Part shown: positions 23,440 through 34,682 of the stretch, piece after piece
Layout: each line of letters starts with the position of its first letter
How positions within the stretch are numbered: position 1 is the stretch's first letter
Assembly: GCA_039545355.1 (NCBI GenBank)
Contig: BCJJ01000005.1
Location: 1,487,008-1,551,007 of the forward strand
DNA from: Trichosporon coremiiforme
Lineage: Eukaryota; Basidiomycota; Tremellomycetes; Trichosporonales; Trichosporonaceae
Reading direction: 5' to 3'
DNA: 64,000 nucleotides
The notes under the pieces: model-generated
The model's database searches: none
What the model saw: only the letters and a program-made list of their open reading frames with translations
What the model was told of the DNA's origin: nothing
Program-made: the position numbers and the translations under genes

Positions 23440-25139
23440 TGCTTGTGGGTTCTGTAGTCTCGGGCGCGGAGACGAGGTTAAGGGTGCCGGGGCGAGGCGA
23501 CGAGGCGACGGGGATCAGCCGCAGCGGTTGCTCTTCGCGCTAGCGTAAGGTCATTTGGAGTCCTGGGTGAATGTGCTGATGTTACGCCCAGTCCCAATCC
23601 GGGGGTGGTGGCCGAGTGTCTCTCTCTCGACTAAACCTCGTCTATACACAGAGTGACACAGCGCACTGACGGTGTCTACCCCGCGAAGCGTCTGGGCACC
23701 AACCCCCTGTGGTTCCCTTTCCCCGCAATCGGCCCCTTTGCACCCCACGGCCCCATGGCCCCGCTCCCCGTTTCCCCCGCTGTACGCCCAGGACGCCCAA
23801 ACCAAGTTGGTAGGGTATCGTCGCACCGGGTCGCATCGGCTAATCATGAGTGCTCACCCATGCTGTTGCCGAGCTGCCGACTGGGGTCTCCAGCACTCGA
23901 TATTGCGATGGGCGGGTGACGGTGGGCGTAGAGCGGGCGTAACGTCGGACATCGGCGACCAAGGGCCCAGAGGGGTATGCCAGCCAAGGGCAGCTCTAAG
24001 GGCGACCCCGGATGGGACCCCTGACCTCGAGCTCGACACCGACCTGATGTCTCCTCACTAGCTGCTCAGGCTGCATGCCATGCTTGCCGACGTGCCGACC
24101 CCCCCGACGCGGACATGGCAGCGCCCGTCAGCGTCAGCACTCGTCGCTTGCTCCTGCCAAACGGAGACCCCTCCTTTGACCGCTGTATGCTGTACCCAGC
24201 GACCCAAACGCTCATGCAATCAGGTACCATTCACGCCTGCCTTGCCCCAGACTCTCCAGCAGTAACCTAACACAGGCACTCTGCTGTTGCAACACAGGCA
24301 CTCTGCTGTTGCAACACAGGCACTCTGCTGTTGCAACACAGGCATTCTGCTGTTGCTGTTCCTCACGCCCGCCAAGACTCTCTCTATCCCCCACCTTCCC
24401 CGCCGCACATCGGCACACCACAACACGCGTCCACGTGCACCTGCCCAGCCCTTAGTCTGTCGGTCCAGAGGATCTAGAGAGCACCAGAAACACCATCATC
24501 GGCTTACCCGCACTCAACTCGTGTCTTGCCACTTCCGGCCCGGCCGGCCAATTAGTGTCTTCCCCTAGCCCCTGATATTCGATAATCCCACCTCGCTAGG
24601 CATCGCTGGACCTCGCGACTGCTCGCTATACCCACCCCTACCTCCTATCTCGCGCTTTCGCCTCGCTAAGTCCCATTCTCCCGAGCTCGTCCCCTTCTCC
24701 ACCCTCCAGGTTCATACGGTTGATAGGGTAACGCCGCCGCCAGTGCCCCTGCGCGTGCCAGCATGCCATCACAGCTGCTCGCCAGGTCAGAGCCAGAGCG
24801 TCTAAACGACCTCGATTGCCGCGACGCAGCCCCTGGCGCCGCCCGATCAGTGCGTCATCTCATCACCGCCTGTCCACCTCGCTCGCTCGCGTTGCCGCTG
24901 CAGCTGGGGGCCGAGCGCCGAGCGTGGAGGAGTTTACTAGCGATTGGCGTTTTTGCTCCATGCATGCTTGCTCGCTGCTGAATTGACAAAGTTGCAAGGC
25001 GCGGACTGCACGAACGTGCGGCGCCGGCGATTGGCTCAGACATCTTGGTGCATACAGCTCGCGTGCTCGCGTGCACGCGGCATGGCGGACATCGCCGGGT
25101 TGTTGATCAGCCATGCCGAAACCTTGTACGGTAGAGACG
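23440..25139. other. Intergenic, 1.7 kb
   Basis: Promoter side of the acyl-CoA synthetase gene and 3' flank of the flavin-reductase gene. Apart from the 22-bp tandem repeat it holds only short random open frames. Confidence 0.5.
24269..24356. repeat. 22-bp minisatellite, four copies
   Basis: Four contiguous units of AACACAGGCACTCTGCTGTTGC; the first three are identical and the fourth has one C-to-T change. The unit is not a multiple of three and lies in non-coding DNA. Confidence 0.95.
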
Positions 25140-27183
25140 TTAGAGATTCGACTTGTTCTTGTCGCCCTTTGTCAGCAGCGCTTGGACGTCGGGCCGTTCC
25201 TGCTCCGTCTTCCAGGCGGCTCTTGGGATCTCGCACTCCCTGTGTCGAGTCAGCATCACGACCGGTTAGCACGTCAGGAGGGTCAAGCCTGGTGTGGGGG
25301 AGAGGCATGGGCCGGCGGTGGACCGGACGGAGATGACGACGGTGCACTGCTTCAGGTGTTCTCTCCGGTGGATCCGGGCGAGTCTGCTGCAGTGAAGGCG
25401 GAGTAAAGGAGAGAAAGAAGTGGCGGTCATGGATTGTCCAACGACGGATAGGAGGAATAAGACGTACTGGATAGACCTTCCGTATCTGCGCAAGTGTCAG
25501 CGGGATTCGTGCGTTTACTGCCAGCTTCGCCGGTAGTTGGCCCCGGTGCAACCGATACCCGTGGACACAGATCGCCACGGTGAAATAAGACACTCACGAA
25601 ACTCCACCCAGGCGCGACACGGGCCTGAGCTTCTCGGTCAGCACCTTGTAGGCGCCACTGGGCTGCTCCGGGTCGAGGACGGATTCCTTCTGCGGGATTT
25701 GTCAGTAATCGGAGTGTCGCTTTGGGCCGTGGTGCGCTGGTGCGCTGCCCGCAGGCAATCTCGCCAGGAGAATTGGCAGATCGCCCTTTACCGTAGCGCT
25801 GGGACCTTCCAGCTAGAGTGGAGGCACTATGATCGAGTAGCCACCGTAGATCTCGGGTTTGGCCGTTTCAGCCGGCCCTACTGGGTCTCGAACGTGAGAC
25901 ACCGGCGTTGATCAGGCCGGCCGCCACCGAGCCATATAAGCAGGGGGTAGTCTTCCATTCGGGGCGATTCTGTCCCCTCTGATGCGCTTCGAGTCACTCA
26001 CAATATGGGCCTTGCGGATGCGGCCAAAGATGACAGTCTGCGTGACGACGCCCTGATCGTTCTTGATCGTCTCGGCGCGATCAAGCTCGCACTCGAGGCT
26101 GACGCCTGCCTCCGCGACGTGGGGCACAGACACAGTCTCGGACTTGCGCTTCGTGAGGCCAGTGAGGGTCCATTCGCTGACGTCCGGGGGCGCGTCAACG
26201 GCGGCATAGTTGGCAGCCTCAAGCCACGCCTCAGAGATAATGCTGACGCAGAACTCGCGCGTGTCCTTGATGTTCTGCGCTGAGTCTTTCAGCCCGCTCT
26301 CGGTGCTGGGCGAGTTGCTGATGGACACGATGATCGTCGGCGGGTCGTGCGCCGCCAGCATGAAGTAGCTAAACGGGGCGAGGTTCTCCGTCCCCGAGGC
26401 GGAGCGCGAGGACACGAACGCAATCGGACGAGGGGTCACGGCCGAGATCAGGAACTGAGGTTAGCTCGGAGAAAAGGCTAGTGCAACCCACCTTGTACCG
26501 GCCCATGCCGGAGAGCTCATCCAGGTCAAGCGTCTTCACGGGCGCATCGGACTTGAACGCGGAGTACGCGGGCTGTATGTTAGGTTATATACCGCAGCCC
26601 CGAAAGATAGCTTCATGTCAATCGATGAGGACAGCGGTGGGAATATCCCTGGACACTAAGGAAGGCGGTCAACTCCGACGGTGCCGAGGACGGCCACCGG
26701 GAGACACCCCCCGCCTTATGAGCTAGCTCTTCGTAGCTCAAAGCATCTGCAGGAGGAGGAGCTCCTCGTATTCGGGGAGAAGGCCATTGAGCGAGGAGGG
26801 AATACGAGAGGAAGACTCACATCATCAGTCAATCCACTGCCAAGCTTGAACCCCGGGTCCGGGCTCTGGGTGATCTCATACAGCCTAGCGGCATCCCAAG
26901 GCTTGCGGGTCTTGTTCAGTTCTGCCCTCCGTCAGCTCAATTATCTGCTCCGCTCACCTTCGATAGGCGTGTGTCGCGTCATTCTTCGTTTCTCGTACTT
27001 CGAGGCTGTGGTGTGGAAGTAGCGAGCGGGGAAGGCAGAGAAGGCAGACGAGTGGGCGTCGCGAGCTGGGTCGGCCACGAGTCTGCAAGAGGACGGCTTA
27101 AGTAGGCGGCCGTAAAGCTGGGCCGAAGGCAAAGGTGTGGAGAGGGATGAGGCAGTATTAATCAGACAGCGAGCTTGGCGCAT
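25140..27183 (-). CDS. Flavin-reductase-domain protein, probably mitochondrial
   Basis: FMN-binding split-barrel protein of the flavin reductase-like family; the physiological reaction is unknown. Seven exons: 27183-26958, 26921-26821, 26572-26492, 26454-26002, 25689-25598, 25485-25468 and 25239-25140, giving 356 residues with all junctions in frame. Residues 1-65 are Arg/Ser-rich and contain RYFHTTAS, typical of a mitochondrial presequence. The core has AVTPRPIAFVSSRSASG, NLAPFSYF and the C-terminal KLRPVSRLGGVSYGRSIQ. Exon 6 is only 18 nt yet supplies YGRSIQ at the conserved C-terminal spot. Introns are either very short (36-37 nt) or long (112-312 nt). An internal Met (MTRHTPIE) could start a cytosolic form. 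Confidence 0.85.
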
Positions 27184-27624
27184 CCGTTTGTTTTGTCAGC
27201 ACGGACTGTCGCTGGAAATAGTTGACGTTGAGAAGGAGGTGGAGGTGCGTCGAAATGTCAGATCGACGGCCGATTGCGTCATGGTGACTGCTTTCCTCGG
27301 TCGGTGATTTTTCGGAATATTCGCCGCCGCAACTGGATGGATGCATAACTGATCGACTGATAACGAGCCTTGCGCGGCTCCGAAGTCGAACGGAGAAAGT
27401 TGTAAGCAACAGCAGGGACAAGAGCAGCAAAGTATGGCATAGCGAACCACTGTGCAGGATACTGAGTTGGTACAAGCTACGGTCTCTCTCCTAGTCTTCT
27501 TCCCTTCATGGCCATCTCTCTCTTCCCTCCTCTCCCGCTCTCCCGCCTCCTCTCGTTCCATGCAAAACCAACTCTTGTCCAATGGCCCAAAAAATCAGTA
27601 AAAAGGCCCCTGCGCTGCGACAGC
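27184..27624. other. Spacer between flavin-reductase gene and DCP1
   Basis: Contains the promoter of the flavin-reductase gene and the 3' flank of DCP1. No gene seen. Confidence 0.45.
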
Positions 27625-29413
27625 CTACATCGGTCGCCCAGTACGGGCACAGTAAGCACGCCACACGTCGTCGACGAACCGGTCCTCGCGCAGCAGCGCG
27701 TTGATCATGTCCTTCATCTGGTCCCGGCTGTTGGGTCCAGAGGGTGGCGGAGGGAGTGTGTCAGCGAGAGCGTCGCGTGCGACGACAGGCGGGGGAATAC
27801 TGCCAGGGCCAAAGAAGCCGTTCGGGCCGTTGGGTCCAGGTCCAGGTCCAGCGGGCCCGGCGCCGTTTATGGGTGGCCCTGGGGGGCAGCCGCTAGGACC
27901 TGGAGGCGGGGGAGGGGAGGTGAACTGAGGCTGGGAGGGAGCTGATGGCGGCGCCTGCTGCCGGGGAGCAGGGGGTTGAGGACTCGGCTGGCCAGACGGC
28001 TGTCCCAGAATGCCGCGCAGGAGGTCGTCGACCGTCTGTCCCGGCGCAAAATTGGCGCTTTGGGCTGACGGGGGCGGCGTGTTCCGCGCCTGCTGGGGCT
28101 GCTGGGGCTGCTGCTGGGGAGGCGTCCGTGTTGGCGTCTGATGAGTCGGCGTGTGGTGATGCATCGCCGAGACTGTCGGCATAGGGCTCGCGGGCTGCGG
28201 GGACGGCCCTCCCGAGCTGCCAGCCGGTACCGTTGTCAGGCCCGCGAACAGTCGCGATAATCCGTCCTCCTGCTGCGGCTTGTAGGGAGCGACGGCGTGG
28301 TTCGGGGGGTGGAAGGGAGCGACGGCGGTCGCGGCAGGTCGTGGGTCAGAGCTTGAGGGAGCGGGGGCAGAGGTGGAGGGAGCAGAGCCAGGAGGCGGCT
28401 TCACGGGCTCGCCGCAGATCCGAACGATTGTGTCTCGGAACCTCTGCACGTCGTTCGAGTCCGTGAACCAAATGCCGTACCGGATTTCTGGCAGTCAGCT
28501 TATTCCCAGTCGCCGAACACAGCTGGATACCGGTGCCAGCGGAGGCACAGTGCACGAGCGAGCATGCCTAATACCTGCGTGTTGCTCGCCTGCGCCACCG
28601 ACGGCGCCGCCTTCGGGGACACTCACTCTCTCCCCTCCGTGCAACCTGCAGCATGCTCGCGTCAATCACCGTCGCCTTCATCTCGCCGGGAACGAGCGGA
28701 ATCGTGACGTTCTTCACCGCCTGGCGGTTCAGCATGAAGAGCGCATACTCGGGGGCTTTTGTTCTGTCGTTAGCTCCTACTTCCACCAGTGAGCTTGCCG
28801 GCCGCCGCGAGATAAGGCCCCTGTCGGTACATTGACCGCAACGCGCAAACAAATCAACAGGTTGCGTCACTGCGCGCACGGCTAACGCGGTGAACACCGT
28901 CGCGGAGGACCGAGCACATGACCTGACCTGTCCCCGACAGGTCACGGGGTTTCGGCGGCGCTGTCCGCGGAGCGCGTTGCGGAGCGCCGACGCACTGCGT
29001 GCTTCTCTGTTTTGCCTCCACGCTACTTGTGTCGACAATCCAGGGCGCAGGGCGCTTTCGTTTTGAACCGGCGGTGCCGCAACGACAAGCGCCCCGGCTC
29101 TCGCCAGAGTTTTGCCGCCCCCGACACGGCAGCTTACGGTGGCGCTGACGCGCCGTACTCACCTCCTAATGACGAAGAGGGAGCCCTCCTGCTTCTGCTT
29201 CTCCCACTTTCCGTCTCCCCAGTGGTAGATGACGGCGTAGGCTGTCGTGTCGAGGATCTCTGCGAGGGCGGGGTCGTTGCGCTGGACGGTCTTGAGGTTT
29301 GCCTGGTTGCGGACTGCGGCGAGCTCCTCCTTCGACTTTGTGTCGGACTGGCCGGCATGGCGAGGGGAGGCCGGTAGCCGGGCAGGGCTGTTGGGCTGGG
29401 GTGGGCGGGGCAT
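27625..29413 (-). CDS. DCP1: mRNA-decapping enzyme subunit 1
   Basis: Activator of the Dcp2 decapping enzyme in cytoplasmic 5'-3' mRNA decay. Exons 29413-29163, 28763-28627 and 28487-27625 give 416 residues. The EVH1-like domain (about 25-155) shows NLKTVQRNDPALAEILDTTA, YHWGDGKWEKQKQEGSLFV, then PEYALFMLNR and GIWFTDSNDVQRF, in family order. The middle is Pro/Gln-rich and disordered. A C-terminal helix (RDQMKDMINALLREDRFVDDVW) resembles the Dcp1 trimerisation segment. The acceptor of exon 2 was set at 28764 because only this one restores the frame into PEYALF. Intron 1 is 399 nt. Confidence 0.9.
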
Positions 29414-29764
29414 GCGCGCGGTGCGGTGCGGTGCGGGGTGGGTTGGGTTGGGTGGATGGTGGGTGTGGTGTGGTGAACGAGGAGCGGAGAGTGAAGGCAG
29501 GCAGATGCGGTTGTGCGTGGCCAGCGAGTGGAGGGTGGAGGCTGTGACAAGTGAGAGAGGAGTACGGACCCTGATTTCCTATCACTCTGTATCCAGTGGA
29601 TCGTCATTGTATCAAGCCCGTAATCCGACCAATTGCTGACCCCGTAGTCTCCGAACCAGCCCACATGTCTGACCGAGACTGACCGGCTATGGCTACGGCT
29701 AAGGCTATGGCCTTAAGCTGCTGTCTTCCTCCATCTCGTCTGCATCTCTCACAACACACTACAC
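29414..29764. other. Divergent promoter, DCP1 and CoA diphosphatase
   Basis: A 351-bp spacer containing a G/T-rich repeat (GGTGCGGTGCGGTGCGGGG, about 29420-29438). No TATA box is obvious. Confidence 0.45.
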
Positions 29765-31086
29765 ATGCTCTGCAGCCCGCTAGTACGCGGCCTGAGAGCG
29801 GCCCCGGTCGCCCCCTTGAGGGCGATGAGCACGACGGCCAAGAGCCGCCTCCTCAGGAAGTCGTCCAAACCCCGTCCCCTCCCGGCGACCTTCAGCCGCG
29901 CCGACCTCGACTACATCCGCGAGCGCCTGCTCCCCCCGCCGCCCGAGTTTGATGGCCTTCCTCCTCACACGAAGGGAAGTCCGGAGCGCCCACCCCGCGA
30001 GTCGGCCGTCATCCTGCCCCTCTGTAACGTCGCCGGACAGGCGACGCTCATCATGCAGGTGCGCGCGGCGGCATTGAGGGTGCACGCTAGTGAAGCCGGG
30101 TGGGTACAGTCGGGGCGCCGGAGCGAAACGACGGTGTGAAGCCAGCCGAGCATGATCGCTTGGACTACTGGATGAGCATCAGCGAGCGAAGCTACCCTCG
30201 GTCCAGACCTGGCGAGGCAGTGGTCTGGAAGTCTAGACGCTACGTCCCAGAACTGGCCAGGCGGAGGTTCTTCGTGCAGCTTTCGAAGCGGTTTGAGCTG
30301 ACAGACAGATTCCCAGGAGGCAAGGTCGAGCTCGGAGTGAGTGTCTTCCTTCCCGCCGATCATCCCTACAGATGCCCGTGGCGATCCCAGAAGTCCGAGT
30401 GTTGATCAGAGATCGCCCCACTCTAACATGCTGTTCAGAAGTTATCGGAGCTAACGACAGGATAAGGACCTCGTTGATACGGCGCTCAGAGAAAGTAGCG
30501 AGGAGCTCGCGATTGTCCCGGGCAACGTCGAGATTCTGGGCGCGCTGCCGACCGAGTACTCGCTTGGCAACAAGGCGAGGGTCTGGCCCATTGTGGTGAG
30601 TAGAATCGGCGGGCGGAGCGGAGAGGGGCTGCCTCCGTACCGCTCCTAGTGTCTGGACAGACCAGCCCGACCGTGGGACAGCCGAGTGCATCGTTGTGGA
30701 AAGCTGACCCGCAGGGCTTCATCCATCCTCACGACGCCCTCGCCTGCGCGACCGACGACGCCTTAGGTCCGGCAGACGCGCCTCTCGAGTCCATCTCCCT
30801 CTCCTCCCTCCGTCCTGATCCGGGAGAGGTCGCGGCCCTCCTCCCCCTCCCTCTCTCCGCCGTCGACGATCCCACACGAAAAGTTGCGCACTACTTCCGT
30901 TCCGACTCGTCGCGGCCTTATTGGAAGATTCGCGTTGGTGATTTGCTCCACCCCCCGCCCGAGGAGGATGACGAGCACATGAAGAATTTGGAGGTGTGGG
31001 GACTTAGTGGTTGGTTCTTGAGCAAGTTTGCTATCCGTATGGGGTGGAGCGACGCGCCGCCTAAGGCTGAGGCGGAGGGGGACTAG
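29765..31086 (+). CDS. PCD1: Nudix hydrolase, CoA diphosphatase type (PCD1/NUDT7-like)
   Basis: Likely cleaves CoA or acyl-CoA to 3',5'-ADP and phosphopantetheine, setting organellar CoA levels. Exons 29765-30099, 30309-30336, 30461-30595 and 30715-31086 give 289 residues. The second exon is 28 nt and encodes the FPGGKVELG core. Joined, the Nudix region reads FPGGKVELGDKDLVDTALRE followed by SSEEL (metal-binding E132, E135, E136 around R131); the usual final Gly is Ala138. WGLSGWFLSKFAIRMGW near the C-terminus is typical of the CoA-specific branch. The leader (MLCSPLVRGLRAAPVAPLRA) may be mitochondrial, with Met21 a possible second start. No peroxisomal tail signal is present. Confidence 0.85.
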
Positions 31087-31408
31087 GCCGGATGACGGAA
31101 GTGGACGGCCGTGGCTTGCTTGAGCCTGGACGGATGCTGCGGACATGGGGAACGAGGGTCAATGACGAAGCGTGGAGAGCGAGGTTGTATGGCAAGCGAA
31201 GGGGAGGAGAAGGTTGTATCTGAGTGGGAAGAGGGAAAGTGTACCGCAAGAATCTAGACACTGAAGATTCCGAAGAACATCTAACAATACTATACTCATG
31301 CATCTTGCCAGGACTCTACAGCCAGCTTAGTGGCTACACTTCAACTCTAACTAATGCTTAATGCTAACTGCAACTATGATCTATCATTTGATGGGCGATG
31401 AGGCGAGG
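31087..31408. other. Convergent spacer
   Basis: This 322-bp stretch separates two convergent genes and probably holds both 3' UTRs. Nothing else seen. Confidence 0.45.
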
Positions 31409-32573
31409 TCAGAGCAGCATCGGTCCAGCCTCGAGAGACTGACACCCGCCATCGACTTCCAACATCGTCCTGCGCAGGAGGAACAGTCCGAGCTCCCTTT
31501 CAGCCCAGAAACATTTGTTGGCCGCATCGAGGGATGCGCGGCGGGTATTCTCGACATCGCGCTGGAGTCGCTCTCTGTCGAGCGCACTGGCCTCGGCGCT
31601 GGCCGCGGCGCTCCTCTCTCCTGCAAGTTCATGGCGAGTGGAGGGGCCGTAGGTGTACAGCGTCACTGCAGCGTTCTGCAAGCCGTGAGCCGCTCGCGAC
31701 ACCGGAGCCGCCTGCCCGATGTGCATGTGCGCGTCCTCCGCCATGCTCCTCGTACGCGCGTAGGCATGAGCGATGCGCTGGCCGGAACGGTACGCCAGCT
31801 CCCACGCCGCACTCTGCGACTGCACGCGAGGGGTGGGATGGGCGCGCTTCCACGCGTCCCGCTCAGCGCGCTCCGCGACACGCTGGGCCGCCCGAGCGGC
31901 AAGAACACGGTCTTCGAGGATGCGGCGGCGTATCGTGTCCTGGCTTTCCTCGTCAGAGTCGTCGGAGCCGTCAGGTTGGCGCTGCCGCATCGGCTGGGTG
32001 CTGAGGGTTGAGAGGACCGAGAGAAACGACGAGGGCGCATCGGGTCGGAAGCGAGGGCGAGCGCGGGGCCGTATGAGGACGGGATGGGGGAGGTTTGGGA
32101 GGAACGGAGAGAGGGGCGGTAAGCTGCTAGGTCGCGAGCGATGATGGTGCTCCGGGGACACGAAGCTGCCCAAGTCGCTTTCACCCTCTCTCTCACCACT
32201 CGCCTCCTCTTCGTCATCTTCCGACTCATCGATGTAGGTGAACTCAACGTACCGGCCATCACCTTCATAGGCCTCAGAGACAGCATCGGATGACTCGGCT
32301 TCGGAGACGGAGTCAGAGCCAGAGGCGGCATTCATATGGTCGAGGACCGTGAGATTCTCGATGTTCAGCATGGAGCCGGAGGCGTCGGTGGGACCAGAGT
32401 TGACGGTAGGGGAGTCGGATGATGGATTCCAGCGGCCAACGTTCGGCGCGTCAGAGAGCGAGGCGAGAGAGATAGGAGAGCGCAGACTAGGGTCAGCTAA
32501 GTAGAGACAAGGGTTGGACAACATACGGGACGCTAGGCCGGGTTCGGGATGAAGAGTCGAGGGGCCGAGACAT
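31409..32573 (-). CDS. Uncharacterised acidic/coiled-coil protein
   Basis: Not recognised. Exon 32573-32527 (47 nt) joins over a 40-nt intron (GTATGT donor, CTGACCCTAG acceptor) to 32486-31409, giving 374 residues. The spliced start MSRPLDSSSRTRPSVPLRSP is preferred over a longer unspliced frame. Residues 15-170 are Ser/Asp/Glu-rich with many acidic clusters; a helical, Arg/Ala-rich segment (about 235-350) includes RILEDRVLAARAAQRVAERA and looks coiled-coil. No membrane segment or known motif. Confidence 0.65.
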
Positions 32574-33363
32574 GGTGTCTCAAATGTACAGTAGATGACA
32601 ATGATGTTGAAGGATGATAGCTCAGACAGGCTACGGGTGAACAAAGGAAGCAGGATGTGTTAGAGGTGAAATGCTTAGAGATGAGGGGATGGGAGACCGA
32701 GGAGGAGAGAAGCTTGCAGGGGTCGCAAGATTATATCTACGGTAGCTGGATCAACTTTCTGAGAGTGGACCACTTAGTTCGCGCTAGTGAAAGTCGGCGG
32801 CGACTCCGACGATTGATACCGTTGACTCGGGAGGTAGTGGCTGTGGTAGCTCCAAGCACCAGGGTCGCGTGTCAGTGGGCTCCTCAGTAGTGGACTGGAG
32901 TGCGCAGGCGCGTACTTGGTGCTCTTGAAGAATACAGCATGGCTAATGGGTAGCTCGTGGGTGGGTGTCGAAGCAGATCCGCCGCCAGCCCCGGGGCAGC
33001 ATCGGACTTCACATTTTCGTCTGGGTTTCCGAGTACTATTCATGGGCAGAAGAGGTAGCAGTCTGGAACCGCATTGTGCAATGCATAGGGACTGCCTCGA
33101 AAGTCGCCAGAGACTGTGGTGTCGTCGTCTCTTGAACTTCGTGACACCCTGCGTATCGGTGAACTTCTTATCACTACCGCCACTGACATGACGATGACCC
33201 AAGAAGTATGACGTCGGTGCCTTGTTTCAGCCGATATCAGTCAGCAAACAGACGGCTCCAACTGATGAACCTCTGCTTGTCCATCAGCTCACATCCTCTC
33301 ACCTCACTCTCTCATCGGACTTCTCCACCTACGTATCAAACGCAGCAGCAGAAAGAAACGGAC
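32574..33363. other. Divergent promoter region, 0.8 kb
   Basis: Lies between the minus-strand acidic protein and the plus-strand GFA-domain gene. No gene or strong motif seen. Confidence 0.45.
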
Positions 33364-34485
33364 ATGCCACACTCAACCCGTACGACGCACACGCACACAT
33401 CCGGCTCATCGCACTCTGGATCCTCTCACCATCTCCTGGTCAAGTGCAACTGTGGCCTGATCACGCTCCGATTCCGGCCGCACGGCGGCACAGCTATCTG
33501 TCGTGAGTCCGATCTTGCTGTCGAGCACATGTCCCCAATTGTAGAGTCGGGGTCGGAGACAGCTCTCGCTAGATCGCAGGTCTCTCACGGCGTCAAACGT
33601 CGATCATTGCGGGGCTGAATTGTCCCACTCGCCATCAATCCATCAATCGCCTCACACTCCAGGCCGTTGCCAAGCTCAGGGCGAGGGCGATGATGCAAAG
33701 ACTGACATGCAGACTGCACCGACTGCCGCAAGTTCACGGGATCCGTGTAAGTGGGACTGAGTGCAGTCATTGACTGGGGGAGAACAAGAGCCAAGAGCTG
33801 ACGTTCAGGTCCTCTGAATTCGTGCGCGCTTATGACTTGACTGTCTCGGGCGAAGTGAGGAAGTGGGCGACGAGTTCTGACGCTGGACGCGAGGTGGAGC
33901 GTTTCTTCTGTCCCATCTGTGGATCGTGAGTGTCTTCCTCCTCTCGTATCACAAGCGATTGTAAACTCGCTCCGCCAAAGACAATAACGCACCGCGCGAC
34001 CTGTCGCGCACATCCAACTGAGAGCCTTGGCACCGTCACCGATCACGATCGCGATTGCTCGCTACACTACAATGTGGGCCACGCTGTGTCCCGCAACAGA
34101 GATCGGTGGGCGCCGCTGACCCCATGGTGGGGGAGTCGGCAACTTGCAGCCCGGATATCTCGTTTCTGGTCGCTTCCGAGTCTTCCCCCGCGGCGTCCTG
34201 CGGCCCACATGAGCGCCGACGGCCATCTGCGATGCGGATCTGCCCGTGCCGCTGACGTTTCCGCCGCTCAGCGCCGATCACGCCTTCTATTGCCCACAAC
34301 CTGCGGTCTGAGTTGACCCCAGATCACTCTACGACACATACCACACCACGGCCCAGGGCGAGGACTTCGTGCACGCCGGTCTCCTACAGCCTGGCACTGT
34401 CCCGCCGCCAGAGAGCGAGGTGTATGCCAAGAACAGGGAGTCGTGGTTGCAGAAGTATGCGAGAGAGTCGGCTGGTAACGAGTAA
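33364..34485 (+). CDS. GFA-family (glutathione-dependent formaldehyde-activating type) zinc protein
   Basis: Small Zn-binding Mss4-like-fold protein of the GFA/CENP-V family; many fungal members have no proven reaction. Exons 33364-33502, 33713-33746, 33809-33925 and 34323-34485 give 150 residues. Zinc ligands are recovered by splicing: KCNCGL (C27, C29), ICHCTDC (spanning the exon 1/2 junction) and FFCPICGS. The C-terminal EVYAKNRESWL matches the family. Exon 2 is 34 nt, whereas intron 3 is 397 nt. The His/Ser/Thr-rich start (MPHSTRTTHTHTSGSSHSGS) is probably disordered. Neighbours give no functional clue. Confidence 0.85.
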
Positions 34486-34682
34486 CTAAAGGGAAGACAC
34501 AGTTTATACACATGGATTGGCTGAATTTCTGCATATACTTCTTCACTTCAGATGACCTAGTAATAACCATAAGGAGGAGACTATGGTATACGTTTACTAC
34601 TGATGGTGACATTTTAGTTATGTCTTTACAAGTGCACACGGGCTAGCCGCTGCGCCGCTTCGCGGCTTGCGAGCTCGCGCGC

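Noticed and set aside
25820..25920. tRNA or SINE-like sequence with a GTTCGAGAC string inside a flavin-reductase intron
   Set aside because: The arms do not pair into a cloverleaf and no A box is present; only a simple hairpin.
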